Source of the DNA: Ectopseudomonas khazarica
GTDB taxonomy: Bacteria > Pseudomonadota > Gammaproteobacteria > Pseudomonadales > Pseudomonadaceae
Length of the DNA: 64,000 bases
Reading direction: 5' to 3'
NCBI RefSeq assembly: GCF_004521985.1
Contig: NZ_SBHZ01000021.1
Span: forward strand, 19,892 to 83,891
Shown here: piece after piece, positions 50,260 through 60,272 of the stretch
Layout: each line of letters opens with the position of its first letter
Numbering within the stretch: the first letter of the stretch is position 1
Translations under genes and position numbers: made by a program
The notes under the pieces: generated by a model
What the model was told of the DNA's origin: nothing
The model's input: only the letters and a program-made list of their open reading frames with translations
Databases searched by the model: none

Positions 50260-52182
50260 TTACTCCAAATCTTGGCGACCACGCCGGGAAACCGCTTGCT
50301 GCAACTGCACGGCGAACTGCTCGAGAGGCATTGACCCCAGGTCAACGCCTTCGCGGGTGCGCACAGCAACGGATCGTGTCTCGACTTCCCGATCCCCGAT
50401 AACCAGGAGATAGGGAACCTTGAGCAAGGTATGCTCGCGGATTTTAAAGCCGATCTTCTCGTTTCTCAAGTCAACCTTGGCACGAAAACCGCTTTGATTG
50501 AGAGTTTTCTCCGCTTCGCGGGCAAAATCGGCCTGCTTGTCGGTGATATTCATGATCACCGCCTGGGTCGGCGCCAACCAGGCCGGGAAGGAACCGGCGT
50601 AATGTTCGATCAGCATGCCGATGAAACGCTCGAAGGAACCGAGGATCGCACGGTGCAGCATGACCGGGCGCTTGCGATTGTTGTCTTCGGCGATATAGCT
50701 GGCGTCCAGACGCTCGGGCAGGTTCGGATCGTACTGCAGGGTGCCGCACTGCCAGTTACGCCCCAGGCAGTCACGCAGCGTGAACTCGATCTTCGGACCG
50801 TAGAAAGCGCCCTCGCCCGGCTGGTATTCCCACTCCAGGCCGGATTCGTTGAGCGCATCGGCCAGCGCACCTTCGGCGCGATCCCACAGCTCTTCGGAAC
50901 CCACGCGCTTGGCCGGACGAGTCGACAGCTTCATGGCGATGTCGGTGAAGCCGAAGTCCTTGTAGACATCCAGGGTCAGCTTGATGAAGTCGGCCGCTTC
51001 CTTCTTCACCTGCTCTTCGGTGCAGAAGATGTGCGCATCGTCCTGCACGAAACCGCGCACGCGCATGATGCCGTGCAGCGCGCCGGACGGCTCGTTACGG
51101 TGGCAGGCACCGAATTCGGCCAGACGCAGCGGCAGGTCACGGTAGGACTTCAGCCCCTGGTTGAACACCTGCACGTGGCACGGGCAGTTCATCGGCTTGA
51201 CCGCGTAATCGCGATTTTCCGAGGCCGTGGTGAACATGTTCTCGGCGTAGTTGGACCAGTGACCGGAACGCTCCCAGAGAATGCGGTCGACCACCTGCGG
51301 CGTCTTGATCTCCTGGTAGCCGCTCTCGCGCTGCACCTGGCGCATGTACTGCTCGAGCACCTGATAGACAGTCCAGCCATTGGCGTGCCAGAACACCATG
51401 CCCGGCGCTTCTTCCTGCAGGTGGAACAGGTCCAGCTGCTTGCCGATACGACGGTGATCGCGCTTCTCGGCTTCTTCGATGCGCTGGATATAGGCAGCCA
51501 GCTGCTTCTTGTCCGCCCAGGCCGTGCCGTAGACGCGCTGCAGTTGCTCGTTCTTCGAGTCGCCGCGCCAGTAGGCACCGGAAATCCGGGTCAGCTTGAA
51601 CGCCTTGAGGAAGCGCGTGTTCGGCACGTGCGGACCACGGCACATGTCGACGTATTCTTCGTGGAAGTACAGACCCATGGCCGTTTCATCGGGCATGTCG
51701 TCGATCAGACGCAGCTTGTACTCCTCGCCACGGGACTTGAACAGCTCGATGACGTCGGCGCGCGGCGTCATCTTCTTGATGACGTCGTAGTCCTTGTCGA
51801 TCAGCTCGGCCATGCGCTTCTCGATGGCCGCCATGTCTTCCGGCGTGAAGGGACGATCGATGGCGATGTCGTAATAGAAGCCTTCATCGATGACCGGACC
51901 GATCACCATCTTGGCATTCGGATACAGCTGCTTGACCGCATGGCCAACCAGGTGAGCACAGGAGTGGCGGATGATTTCCAGCCCCTCTTCGTCCTTCGGC
52001 GTGATGATCTGCAGGGTGGCATCGGTATCGATGACGTCGCAGGCGTCGACCTGCCTGCCGTTGACCTTGCCAGCCAGGGTGGCCTTGGCCAGACCCGCAC
52101 CAATGGATTGAGCGACCTCCAGTACGGATACCGGATGATCGAACGAACGTTGACTGCCGTCGGGAAGAGTAATGATGGGCAT
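50260..52182 (-). CDS. thrS: Threonyl-tRNA synthetase (640 aa)
   Basis: I chose ATG 52182, preceded by GGAGAGGAGG, which gives the normal N-terminus MPIITLPDGS and 640 residues. The TGS domain (1-60), editing domain (HSCAHLVGHAVKQLYP), class II core (CHRNEPSGALHGIMRVRGF) and anticodon domain (HTLLKVPYLLVIGDREVE) are all present. It heads the thrS-infC-rpmI-rplT-pheST-ihfA cluster. An inverted repeat GTGACC/GGTCAC lies 20-40 bases upstream of the start and might take part in translational control. Confidence 0.98.
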   Translation of the reverse strand: MPIITLPDGSQRSFDHPVSVLEVAQSIGAGLAKATLAGKVNGRQVDACDVIDTDATLQIITPKDEEGLEIIRHSCAHLVGHAVKQLYPNAKMVIGPVIDEGFYYDIAIDRPFTPEDMAAIEKRMAELIDKDYDVIKKMTPRADVIELFKSRGEEYKLRLIDDMPDETAMGLYFHEEYVDMCRGPHVPNTRFLKAFKLTRISGAYWRGDSKNEQLQRVYGTAWADKKQLAAYIQRIEEAEKRDHRRIGKQLDLFHLQEEAPGMVFWHANGWTVYQVLEQYMRQVQRESGYQEIKTPQVVDRILWERSGHWSNYAENMFTTASENRDYAVKPMNCPCHVQVFNQGLKSYRDLPLRLAEFGACHRNEPSGALHGIMRVRGFVQDDAHIFCTEEQVKKEAADFIKLTLDVYKDFGFTDIAMKLSTRPAKRVGSEELWDRAEGALADALNESGLEWEYQPGEGAFYGPKIEFTLRDCLGRNWQCGTLQYDPNLPERLDASYIAEDNNRKRPVMLHRAILGSFERFIGMLIEHYAGSFPAWLAPTQAVIMNITDKQADFAREAEKTLNQSGFRAKVDLRNEKIGFKIREHTLLKVPYLLVIGDREVETRSVAVRTREGVDLGSMPLEQFAVQLQQAVSRRGRQDLE

Positions 52183-52425
52183 GGCGCCTCCTCTCCTAGT
52201 GGTGACCCCTACCAAAGGTCACGTGGGTTGGGATGAGCCAGGAAGCGATTCGGCGGTATATCTGCCTAACAATGGCAGGAGCCCGAGGGCCAACCAGACC
52301 GAACCAGAGTCACTGGAGGTAAAGAGTACGGATGCTTTCAGAAAGCCTGAGCCCTGACAAGCCGCCGCGAACAACAAAGAACACAAAAGGCGATGCAGCA
52401 CCCGAAAAATCCGGGCAATAAAAAA

Positions 52426-52449
52426 GGGGTCGCTTGGCGACCCCTTTTT
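52426..52449 (-). terminator. Terminator of tRNA-Val
   Basis: GGGGTCGC (52426-52433) and GCGACCCC (52437-52444) with a three-base loop, flanked by A and T tracts, so active in both directions. It lies eight bases beyond the tRNA 3' end. Confidence 0.85.
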
Positions 52450-52456
52450 ATCGATT

Positions 52457-52533
52457 TGGTAGGCACAATTGGACTCGAACCAACGACCCCCACCATGTCA
52501 AGGTGGTGCTCTAACCAACTGAGCTATGTGCCT
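52457..52533 (-). tRNA. tRNA-Val (anticodon GAC)
   Basis: The minus strand reads AGGCACA (acceptor), D-arm AGCTCAGTTGGTTAGAGCA, anticodon stem CCACC-TTGACAT-GGTGG with GAC, T-arm GTTCGAGTCC and encoded CCA; 77 bases. It lies upstream of thrS in the same direction. Confidence 0.95.
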
Positions 52534-52717
52534 TCGATGGGTGCGCATTCTACGCAGATCTTTTCGGGCGTCAACAAGTTTTTTCGCTAACTTACTGAAA
52601 TAGTCCAATTTTTTACGTTCGGCAGGATCGTTGAATATTTTGCACAGCCACTAGCCGGCTATTTGCAACTCAGGTAGCATCCGATCATTCGTAAAAAATA
52701 AAGAACAGAGGTTCAAT

Positions 52718-54001
52718 ATGGCGCACACGGCATACCCACAATCCTATTACGCCGCTTCTGCCAACCAGGCCGCTCAACGCCCCGCCCTGCAGGGAGAAGT
52801 GGAAACCGATGTGTGCATCATCGGTGCCGGCTACACCGGCCTGTCCACTGCCCTGTTCCTGCTGGAGAACGGTTTCAAGGTCAGCATCCTGGAGGCGGCC
52901 AAGGTCGGCTTCGGCGCATCCGGCCGCAACGGCGGACAGATCGTCAACAGTTATAGCCGCGACATCGATGTCATCGAACGCACTGTCGGCCCGAAGCAGG
53001 CCCAGCTGCTGGGGCAGATGGCCTTCGAGGGCGGCCGCATCATTCGTGAGCGCATCGCCAAGTACGACATCCAGTGCGACCTGAAGGACGGCGGCGTGTT
53101 CGCCGCACTGACCAGCAAGCAGATGGGCCACCTGGAAGCGCAGAAGAAGCTGTGGGAGCGCTACGGCCACACCCAGCTGGAACTGATGGACGCAGCGCGC
53201 ATCCGTGAAGTGGTCGCCACCGACAACTATATCGGCGGCATGCTGGACATGAGCGGCGGCCATATCCACCCGCTGAACCTGGCACTGGGTGAAGCCGCTG
53301 CAGTCGAGTCGCTCGGCGGCGTGATCTACGAACAGTCGCCGGCCATTCGCATCGAGCGCGGCGCCAACCCGCTGGTGCACACCCCGGAAGGTCGTATCAA
53401 GGCCAAGTTCGTCGTGGTCGCGGGCAACGCCTACCTGGGCAACCTGGTTCCGGAGCTGGCCGCCAAGTCGATGCCGTGCGGCACCCAGGTGATCACCACC
53501 GAGCCGCTCTCCGATGAGCTGGCCGCCAGCCTGTTGCCGCAGGACTACTGCGTCGAGGACTGCAACTACCTGCTCGACTACTACCGCCTCTCCGGCGACA
53601 AGCGCCTGATCTACGGCGGTGGCGTGGTCTATGGCGCACGCGACCCTGCCAACATCGAGGCCATCATCCGGCCGAAGATGCTCAAGACCTTCCCGCAACT
53701 GAAAGACGTGAAGATCGATTACGCCTGGACCGGCAACTTCCTGCTGACCCTGTCGCGCCTGCCGCAAGTCGGTCGTATCGGCGACAACATCTACTACTCC
53801 CAGGGCTGCAGCGGCCATGGCGTGACCTACACGCACCTGGCCGGCAAGGTGCTGGCCGAGGCGCTGCGCGGCCAGGCCGAGCGTTTCGATGCCTTCGCCG
53901 ACCTGCCGCACTACCCCTTCCCTGGCGGCCGCCTGTTCCAGGTTCCGTTCAGTGCCATCGGCGCGTGGTACTACACGCTGCGCGACAAGCTGGGCGTCTG
54001 A
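52718..54001 (+). CDS. FAD-dependent oxidoreductase, PuuB-like gamma-glutamylputrescine oxidase (427 aa)
   Basis: AGAGG precedes ATG 52718. A DAO-type FAD domain starts at VCIIGAGYTGLSTALFLLEN (GxGxxG 36-41). SGRNGGQIVNSYSRD, a C-terminal GGGVVYGARDP and SGHGVTYTHLAGKV are typical of PuuB/PauB amine oxidases. These oxidise gamma-glutamyl-polyamines in putrescine use. No other puu gene is adjacent, so the exact substrate is uncertain. It converges with the C39-peptidase gene at a shared terminator. Confidence 0.85.
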   Translation: MAHTAYPQSYYAASANQAAQRPALQGEVETDVCIIGAGYTGLSTALFLLENGFKVSILEAAKVGFGASGRNGGQIVNSYSRDIDVIERTVGPKQAQLLGQMAFEGGRIIRERIAKYDIQCDLKDGGVFAALTSKQMGHLEAQKKLWERYGHTQLELMDAARIREVVATDNYIGGMLDMSGGHIHPLNLALGEAAAVESLGGVIYEQSPAIRIERGANPLVHTPEGRIKAKFVVVAGNAYLGNLVPELAAKSMPCGTQVITTEPLSDELAASLLPQDYCVEDCNYLLDYYRLSGDKRLIYGGGVVYGARDPANIEAIIRPKMLKTFPQLKDVKIDYAWTGNFLLTLSRLPQVGRIGDNIYYSQGCSGHGVTYTHLAGKVLAEALRGQAERFDAFADLPHYPFPGGRLFQVPFSAIGAWYYTLRDKLGV

Positions 54002-54014
54002 TCCAGCCCATCGA

Positions 54015-54044
54015 CGAAAACGGCGCACTCGGGCGCCGTTTTCG
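54015..54044. terminator. Bidirectional terminator
   Basis: CGAAAACGGCGC and GCGCCGTTTTCG form a perfect 12-base stem with a six-base loop between the convergent oxidase and C39-peptidase genes. Confidence 0.85.
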
Positions 54045-54050
54045 TTTGTC

Positions 54051-55004
54051 TCATGGACAGGCCGGCAAGGCCTGGCACTGTCCGGCCGAACCGGCGACCT
54101 CTGGCGGTGCGGCGAAGCGCACGTCCTGCGGTGCCAGGCGCTGCGCGCATGCCTGGGCCTGGCGCGCCTCGCCCGCACAGCTGCGCTCCCCCAGCAGCTG
54201 GGACAGGTTGTACCAGCCGGCGGCGAAGTCGGGCTGGCGCTTGAGGCTCTCGCGCAAGGCCCGCTCGGCGCCCTTGCGGTCACCATCGGCATAGCGGCTG
54301 TTGCTCAGGGCGAACCAGGGCAGTGCCTGCTCCGGCCAGGCCTCGGCCGCACGGCGATAGGCACGGCGTGCCGGCTGAGCGTTGCCAGTCTGCTCCAGGT
54401 CATTGGCCGCCTGCATCCAGGCGTGCATGTCGGCCTGCGCCGGCAGCCGCTCCGGCGGCAGCGTCAGCACCGCCCAGCGACCGCCACGCGCCCAGGTCTT
54501 GTCGAAGCTGGTGAAGCTGTCCTCGAGCCGTCGCGTGGTGGCCGAACGCAGGACCAGCGTGCGTTCGCGGCGGTCATAGCCCACCACCACCGCGAAGTGC
54601 CACTGGGGATACCAGTCGAACGCCAGGTTCTGCAGCACCAGCACCGGGTTGCCCGCCGCGACCTCCGCCAGTATCGCTTCCAGGCGCGGCTGCAACGGGT
54701 AGACCAGCAGCTCATGGTTGCGCGCAGCGGCGACCATCTCGACCTGCAGGCTGCCCTCGCGGCCGGGAAGGTAGACCTTGTCCTTGAGTGCACCGGGCGT
54801 CGTCAGCACGCCACGCTGGTTGAGCATGGTGGCCAGCGCCGCCGGCCCGCACTGATAGGCGTCCTGCGGGAAGAAGGGCACATCGGTCAACTCGACGCGT
54901 TCAGGCAGGCGCTGGGCCTCCGGCGATAACACCGGAGACCGCGCGCAGGCTGCGAGTAGAACGACGGATGCGATACAGCAGAGGCGGATCAGCGATTGAT
55001 GCAT
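54051..55004 (-). CDS. C39-type cysteine peptidase lipoprotein with TPR domain (317 aa, PA2778-like)
   Basis: I chose ATG 55004, which places a lipobox VVLLAAC near residue 21. The peptidase C39 part has VPFFPQDAYQCGPAALATML (catalytic Cys) and later QWHFAVVVGYD (His). Two TPR-like repeats (ARRAYRRAAEAWPEQALPWF, AERALRESLKRQPDFAAGWY) follow. This matches the PA2778 family of exported Cys peptidases. The start overlaps the end of the small PA2779-like gene, and the pair is conserved in Pseudomonas. The substrate is unknown. Confidence 0.85.
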   Translation of the reverse strand: MHQSLIRLCCIASVVLLAACARSPVLSPEAQRLPERVELTDVPFFPQDAYQCGPAALATMLNQRGVLTTPGALKDKVYLPGREGSLQVEMVAAARNHELLVYPLQPRLEAILAEVAAGNPVLVLQNLAFDWYPQWHFAVVVGYDRRERTLVLRSATTRRLEDSFTSFDKTWARGGRWAVLTLPPERLPAQADMHAWMQAANDLEQTGNAQPARRAYRRAAEAWPEQALPWFALSNSRYADGDRKGAERALRESLKRQPDFAAGWYNLSQLLGERSCAGEARQAQACAQRLAPQDVRFAAPPEVAGSAGQCQALPACP

Positions 55005-55396
55005 TTGACGAAACTGAAGATGTTGGTGGCGCACAGCATATCAGTGATGATGAAGATCACCAGAAACAGCACGATGATGCCGACCACACCGGCACCGGCA
55101 GGCGCCTGATCGAGCTGCTGGTTGAACTGCGCCAGTTCGGCCGGCGTCAGGCTGGCAATACGCGACTCGACCTGCTCGCGATCGACGCCCATGGCGACCA
55201 GTTTGTCCTTGACCTGCTGATCATCGAGCATGGCCATCAGCTGTTGCTGGTCGACCTGGTGCTGCTGCTCGGCGATCACCTCCTGAGTGCCGATCATCGC
55301 GGCGTTCGCCGCAGGGATCTGCGCGACCAGCAGCAGATGAAACAGCGCAGTGACAGCGGCCAGACGACGCATGGCGGGGTTCATGGAAATTGTCAT
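54989..55396 (-). CDS. PA2779-family exported membrane protein (135 aa)
   Basis: ATG 55396 follows AGGAGATAACCACA. A signal-like segment (LAAVTALFHLLLVAQIPAANA) is followed by a helical Gln/Glu-rich region (VDREQVESRIASLTPAELAQ) and a C-terminal membrane helix (AGVVGIIVLFLVIFIITDML). This is the PA2779 family of unknown function, always next to the PA2778-type peptidase, and so a likely partner or substrate. Confidence 0.8.
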   Translation of the reverse strand: MTISMNPAMRRLAAVTALFHLLLVAQIPAANAAMIGTQEVIAEQQHQVDQQQLMAMLDDQQVKDKLVAMGVDREQVESRIASLTPAELAQFNQQLDQAPAGAGVVGIIVLFLVIFIITDMLCATNIFSFVKCINR

Positions 55397-55476
55397 TGTG
55401 GTTATCTCCTGAGGGATGAGGTAGCCAATAGACAGCATCCGAATCGCTCAGGTTCAGACCACCAGTCCGCCGCCGC

Positions 55477-57201
55477 TCAGGTTTCCTGCAGCAGCTGGCT
55501 GAGCACCGCGCGCAGCTTGCCCGGCTTGACCGGCTTGTTCAGCAGTGGCGCCCCCAGCGCCTGCAGCTGGTGACGACAGGCGTCGCTGCGGTCGGCACTG
55601 ATGATCAGCGCCGGGATCGTCCGGGAAAAGCGCTCGCGCAACTGCTGGATGACCTCGCAGCCCAGCACGCCGTGATCGAGGTGGAAATCGGCGAGGATCA
55701 CCTCGGGCGCCCTGCCCTGCAGGTTCTCCAGCGCCTCGGGCAGATCCAGCGCGGTGACCACCTCGCAGCCCCACTGGCCGAGCAATGCCGCCATGCTGTG
55801 GAGGATGTCCGCTTCGTTGTCGATCACCAGCAGGCGCCGCCCCGGCAGCGGATTGCCAAGCACCGCCTGCGCCGCCGGCTGCACCTGGCGCAGCGGATGC
55901 TGGCGGGCCAGCGGCACGCGGATGCTGAACAGCGAGCCGCGCCCCGGCTGCGAGCGTACCTGCACCGGGTAGCCGAGCATGCGGGCGATGCGCTCGACGA
56001 TGGCCAGGCCGAGGCCGACCCCCTTGCGCTCCGCCGCGCGGCCGACGTCCAGCTGATTGAATTCGAGGAAGATGCTGTCCAGCTGATCGGCGGCTATGCC
56101 CCGCCCGCTGTCCCAGACCTGCAGCTCGACGAAGTCGCCGCGGCGCCGCGAACCGAGCAGCACCCCGCCCGCCTCGGTATAGCGACAGGCGTTGCTGAGG
56201 AAGTTGCGCAGAATGCGCGTCAGCAGACGAAAATCGGTGTGCACGGCGCAATCGGCGATCTGCACGCGCAGGCGCAGACCACTGGCCCCGGCAACGCCCT
56301 CGAACTCCGAGGCCAGCGGCGCCAGCAGTTCTTCCAGGCGATAGGTGTCGACGTCCGGCTTGATCGCCGCCTGATCCAGCTTGGAGATATCCAGCAGATC
56401 GGCCAGCAGGTCTTCGGCGCCTTCGAGAGCCAGGTGGCTGCGCTCGACCAGGTTGTGCTCGGCGCTCGGCAGCGCCCGCTCACGCAGCGTGGAGATCAGC
56501 AGGCGCGCGGCGTTCAGCGGCTGCAGCAGGTCATGGCTGGCCGCTGCCAGGTACTTGTCCTTGCTGCGATTGGCGGTCTCGGCGGCATCGCGTGCCTCGC
56601 GCAGGGCCAGTTCGATGCGCTCGCGCTCTTCGATCTGGCGCTGCAGGTTACGGTTGGATTCGAGCAGTTCGAAGGTGCGCGCAGCCACGCGCTGCTCCAG
56701 TTCGTCGTTGAGCAGCTGCAGACGCTGCTGGGCCTGCTTGCGCTCGGTGATGTCGGCGACGAAGCCCTCGAAGACCCCTTCGCTCTCGGGCTTGAGCAAC
56801 AGGTTCATCAGCACGTCGATGGTGCTGCCATCACGACGGCGCAGGCGCGTTTCGTAGCCGAGCAACGCCTGCCCCTGGCTCAGGCGGTCGCGGATCAACG
56901 CCAACTCGTCGAAGCCGCCGACGAACAGGTGCCGGGCCAGGTCGTCCGGTGCCCACAATACCTGCAGCGGATCGTCATAGCCGAGCATGCGCGCCATCGC
57001 CGGATTGGCCGCCAGCACACCGTCCTGCAGGCTGGCCTGGATGATGCCGTGCACGGCGTGTTCGAACAGCCATTTGTAGCGATTGCGCTCGACTTCCAGC
57101 TCTTCCAGGCGCGCCAGCAGCTCCGGGTAATGGCTCTTGCGCGCCGACTGGCTGCCAAGACCGAGCAGCCCGGCCAGCGCCTCGTCAGAGCGCCTCGCCA
57201 T
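55477..57201 (-). CDS. ercS: PAS-domain hybrid sensor histidine kinase, ErcS-like (574 aa)
   Basis: ATG 57201 lies inside the last codons of ercA (17-base overlap). Domains in order: PAS/PAC (about 42-155), coiled coil (160-215), HisKA with phospho-His H223 in AAASHDLLQPLNAAR, HATPase (NFLSNACRYTEAGGVLLGS; GRGIAADQLDS; KGVGLGLAIVERI) and a C-terminal receiver (LLVIDNEADILHSM, VILADFHLDH, LLNKPVKPGKL). There is no membrane segment, so it is cytoplasmic. In P. aeruginosa ErcS, downstream of ercA, belongs to the cascade controlling ethanol oxidation. Confidence 0.82.
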   Translation of the reverse strand: MARRSDEALAGLLGLGSQSARKSHYPELLARLEELEVERNRYKWLFEHAVHGIIQASLQDGVLAANPAMARMLGYDDPLQVLWAPDDLARHLFVGGFDELALIRDRLSQGQALLGYETRLRRRDGSTIDVLMNLLLKPESEGVFEGFVADITERKQAQQRLQLLNDELEQRVAARTFELLESNRNLQRQIEERERIELALREARDAAETANRSKDKYLAAASHDLLQPLNAARLLISTLRERALPSAEHNLVERSHLALEGAEDLLADLLDISKLDQAAIKPDVDTYRLEELLAPLASEFEGVAGASGLRLRVQIADCAVHTDFRLLTRILRNFLSNACRYTEAGGVLLGSRRRGDFVELQVWDSGRGIAADQLDSIFLEFNQLDVGRAAERKGVGLGLAIVERIARMLGYPVQVRSQPGRGSLFSIRVPLARQHPLRQVQPAAQAVLGNPLPGRRLLVIDNEADILHSMAALLGQWGCEVVTALDLPEALENLQGRAPEVILADFHLDHGVLGCEVIQQLRERFSRTIPALIISADRSDACRHQLQALGAPLLNKPVKPGKLRAVLSQLLQET

Positions 57202-58348
57202 AGACCACCTCGACGTCTCGCTGCGTGGACTCGCGCGGGTTGGTGAGAATGCAGGGGTCGTCCATGGCGTGGCTGGACAGGAAGGGAATGTCCGAGGTGC
57301 CGACGCCGTGCAGCCCCAGGGTCTCGCGGAAGCCCACGGCATGCTTGAAGGCGATCAGGTGCTCGACCAGGCGCTGGCGAATCTGCGCATGGTTGAGGCC
57401 ACGGCAGTCGATGCCGAGGGTCTCGGCGATCACCTTGAAGCGCTCCGGTGCCGCACTGTAGTTGAACGCCACCACATGTTCGACCAGCACCGCATTGCAC
57501 AGGCCGTGCGGCAGGTCGAGGAAGCCGCCCAGGCTGTGGCTCATGGCATGCACCGCGCCGAGGATGGCATTGGAGAACGCCAGGCCGGCCTGCATGCTGC
57601 CGAGCATGATCTTCTCGCGCAGGGCGATGTCGTGCGGGTTGGCGATCATCGCCACCAGGTTGCCGTTGATCAGGCGCATGGCCTCCAGCGCGTGCGGGTC
57701 GGTCAGCGGGCCGTTGCCGGTGGAAACGAAGGCTTCGATGGCGTGCACCATGGCGTCGATGCCGGTACAGGCGGAGAGGAAGGGGTCCATGCTCAGCGTC
57801 GTTTCCGGGTCGATCAGCGACACATCGGGCACCACGGCCTTGCTGACGATGGAGAACTTCATCCGCTCCTGCTGGTTGGAGATGATCACGAACTGCGACA
57901 CGTCGGCCGAGGTGCCGGCGGTGGTCGGAATCAGGATCAGCGGCGGGCTGGGCACGCGGATGGTGTCCACCCCCTCGAATTCTAGGATGCTGCGCCCGTG
58001 AGCGACGACAATGCCGATGCCCTTGGCGCAATCCATCGGGCTGCCGCCCCCTACCGCGACGATGACGTTGCAGCCCTCGCTGCGGTACAGCTCGGCGCCT
58101 TCCATCACCTCCTCGACACGGGGGTTGGGCGACACGCGGGTGTACAGGCAGTAGTCGATGCCCTGGTTCTGCAGGCTCGCCTGCACGTCACCCGCCCAGC
58201 CAGCGGCGACCACGCCCGGGTCGGAAACCACCAGCACCTTGCGCGCACCGAAGGTCTTGGCGTAGTTGCCGACATTGTGCCGAGAGCCGGCACCGAAGAT
58301 GATCTCGGGAGAAACGAACTTGCGCAGCTGACTCAAATCGTGGCTCAT
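57185..58348 (-). CDS. ercA: Iron-containing (group III) alcohol dehydrogenase, ErcA (387 aa)
   Basis: The group III ADH features are VIVAVGGGSPMDCAKGIGIV (NAD-binding), TTAGTSADVSQFVI and the metal ligands in the helix with VHAIEAF and GAVHAMSHSLGGFLDLPHGL. ErcA is part of the exa/erc locus in Pseudomonas. It is thought to have a regulatory or metabolic role in ethanol and other alcohol responses rather than being the main dehydrogenase. The gene lies 76 bases after pqqH and overlaps ercS. Confidence 0.88.
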   Translation of the reverse strand: MSHDLSQLRKFVSPEIIFGAGSRHNVGNYAKTFGARKVLVVSDPGVVAAGWAGDVQASLQNQGIDYCLYTRVSPNPRVEEVMEGAELYRSEGCNVIVAVGGGSPMDCAKGIGIVVAHGRSILEFEGVDTIRVPSPPLILIPTTAGTSADVSQFVIISNQQERMKFSIVSKAVVPDVSLIDPETTLSMDPFLSACTGIDAMVHAIEAFVSTGNGPLTDPHALEAMRLINGNLVAMIANPHDIALREKIMLGSMQAGLAFSNAILGAVHAMSHSLGGFLDLPHGLCNAVLVEHVVAFNYSAAPERFKVIAETLGIDCRGLNHAQIRQRLVEHLIAFKHAVGFRETLGLHGVGTSDIPFLSSHAMDDPCILTNPRESTQRDVEVVYGEAL

Positions 58349-58424
58349 ACAACGGCCTGAAGTTTCTTGTTATGGATGGCGCTCAGCCTACTGCATTGCT
58401 CGGCTAATGCAATGCGACCAGCGT

Positions 58425-60272
58425 TCAGTGCAAACCCTGGTAGAAGGCATGCTCGGCGCGCAATGCGCTGGCCAGATTGGCAGCCTGGCGAAAGCCGTGG
58501 CGTTCTTCGGCGAACAGCTGGTATTCGACCGGCAAACCGCGCTGGCGCAGGGCCTCGACCATGGCTTCGGTCTGGCTCGGCACCACCACCGCGTCCAGGG
58601 CGCCCTGAAAGAAGATCACCGGCACGCGGATGCGCTCGGCCTGCCACAGGGGCGTGCGCGTGCGGTAGCGTTCGGCATGCTGCTGCGGGTCGCCAATCAG
58701 CCAGTCCAGGTAGTCGGCCTCGAACTTGTGCGTCAGCCTGCGCAGGGCCAGCGGATCGCTGACCCCGTAGAGGCTGGCGCCGCCGCGCAGCGCCGGCAGC
58801 TCGACCAGGGCGCGCAACGCACTGAAGCCACCGGCGCTGCCACCGCGCACGAACACGCGCTGCGGGTCGACACGCCCGGCGTCGACCAGGCTATCGATGG
58901 CGGCGCGGATGTCCTCGACCTCCAGCTCGCCCCAGCCACCGGCCAGACGCAGGCGGTACGCGCGGCCATAGCCGCTGCTGCCACGGTAGTTGAGGTCGAG
59001 CACGGCGTAGCCGCGCAGCGTCCAGAAGGCGATGCGCGGATCGAATACCGGGTAGCAGGCGGAGGTCGGGCCGCCATGCAGGAAGATCACCAGCGGCGGA
59101 CGCGTCACGGCCGGGACAGGCGCGTAGAAGAAGCCGTGGCACTGCTCGCCCTGCCCCACCGGGCAACTCAGGGCCTCGGGGCGGGAAAGCAGCGGCGCGG
59201 GCAAGGGCTGCGCCCCACCGGCAAGGACCTGCGGGGCGCCATCGCAGCGGCGAATGGCGAGTACCGCCGGCAGCCGATCCGGCGCGGCGGCGATGCAATA
59301 GAAATACTCGGCATCCGCGCTCAGGCCACGGAAACGCGTGAAGCCCGTGGCCAGCCGACGCTCGCCGGCTGCGTGATGCCCCGTCGCGCTCGCGCCCAGC
59401 GCACAGGCAACCAGCACGCCCGTGCCCTGCTCGAAACGGCTCAGCAGGAACTCGCCATCCTCCAGCGCCAGATAGGTGCGCCCGCCCAGCTGCCAGGGCG
59501 CCGCGGCGTGATCGCCAGGTGCGACGTCCAGTGTCATGCGCTCGTCGACGCACGACGGCTGCCACCAACCGGCCTGATCGCTCAGCACCCACAGCCGCCC
59601 CTGCGCGTCGAAACGTGGCTGCTGCAGAGATCGATCCCCCGCCTGACCAGCCAGCACACGGGTGCGCTCGCCGGACTCACGCTGGCACAGGCGCGTGGCG
59701 ATCCAGGGCTGGTCGGGGCGGTCCCACTCGATCCAGGCCAGGCGCCGGCCATCGGCATCGGCCACCGGCGCCGCGTAGAAGTCGGCGCCCTCCACCAGCA
59801 CGTCGCACTTGCCGGTGAGGCCGATGCGCACCAGTCGATGCACTACAGCATCGCCTTCATGACTTTCCTCGACCGCCAGCAGCGCCTGCCAGGCAGGCAC
59901 GAAGCACAGGTCGCCGTAGCGGCAACTGGCGTTTGCCGTCAGCGCCTGCGGCTCGCCTTGCGCAGGAGCCAGCGGCAGATGGTAGACCTGCTGATCAGCC
60001 TCATTGACCAACGCCACACCCTGATCGGTGGCGCAGCAGGCGCCGCCGCCGTACTCGTAGACCCGGCTGCGCACGGAGAACCCTGCTGGCGTCAGCTCCC
60101 GGCTCGCACCATCGCGCCAGAAGAACAGCCCACAACGCGCCCGTTCAGGATCGAAGGCCACCCACAGCAGGCCACCATGAGCCGCCTGCAGCTCGGCGAA
60201 GTCGGCGCTGGCGGCAGCGGCCTGCTCGGCACTCCAGATCGAGTCGGGGTCGCGCTCGTCTACGCCTTGCAT
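58425..60272 (-). CDS. pqqH: Prolyl-oligopeptidase-type peptidase, PqqH (615 aa)
   Basis: A beta-propeller N-terminus is followed by an alpha/beta hydrolase domain: VIFLHGGPTSACYP, LDLNYRGSSGYGR, nucleophile in RGGSAGGFSALRA, Asp in GALDAVVVP and His in EERHGFRQ. This is the S9 family peptidase located after pqqE in Pseudomonas (PA1990-like). It may process PqqA or related peptides, though this is not settled. The start overlaps the end of pqqE by 13 bases. Confidence 0.85.
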   Translation of the reverse strand: MQGVDERDPDSIWSAEQAAAASADFAELQAAHGGLLWVAFDPERARCGLFFWRDGASRELTPAGFSVRSRVYEYGGGACCATDQGVALVNEADQQVYHLPLAPAQGEPQALTANASCRYGDLCFVPAWQALLAVEESHEGDAVVHRLVRIGLTGKCDVLVEGADFYAAPVADADGRRLAWIEWDRPDQPWIATRLCQRESGERTRVLAGQAGDRSLQQPRFDAQGRLWVLSDQAGWWQPSCVDERMTLDVAPGDHAAAPWQLGGRTYLALEDGEFLLSRFEQGTGVLVACALGASATGHHAAGERRLATGFTRFRGLSADAEYFYCIAAAPDRLPAVLAIRRCDGAPQVLAGGAQPLPAPLLSRPEALSCPVGQGEQCHGFFYAPVPAVTRPPLVIFLHGGPTSACYPVFDPRIAFWTLRGYAVLDLNYRGSSGYGRAYRLRLAGGWGELEVEDIRAAIDSLVDAGRVDPQRVFVRGGSAGGFSALRALVELPALRGGASLYGVSDPLALRRLTHKFEADYLDWLIGDPQQHAERYRTRTPLWQAERIRVPVIFFQGALDAVVVPSQTEAMVEALRQRGLPVEYQLFAEERHGFRQAANLASALRAEHAFYQGLH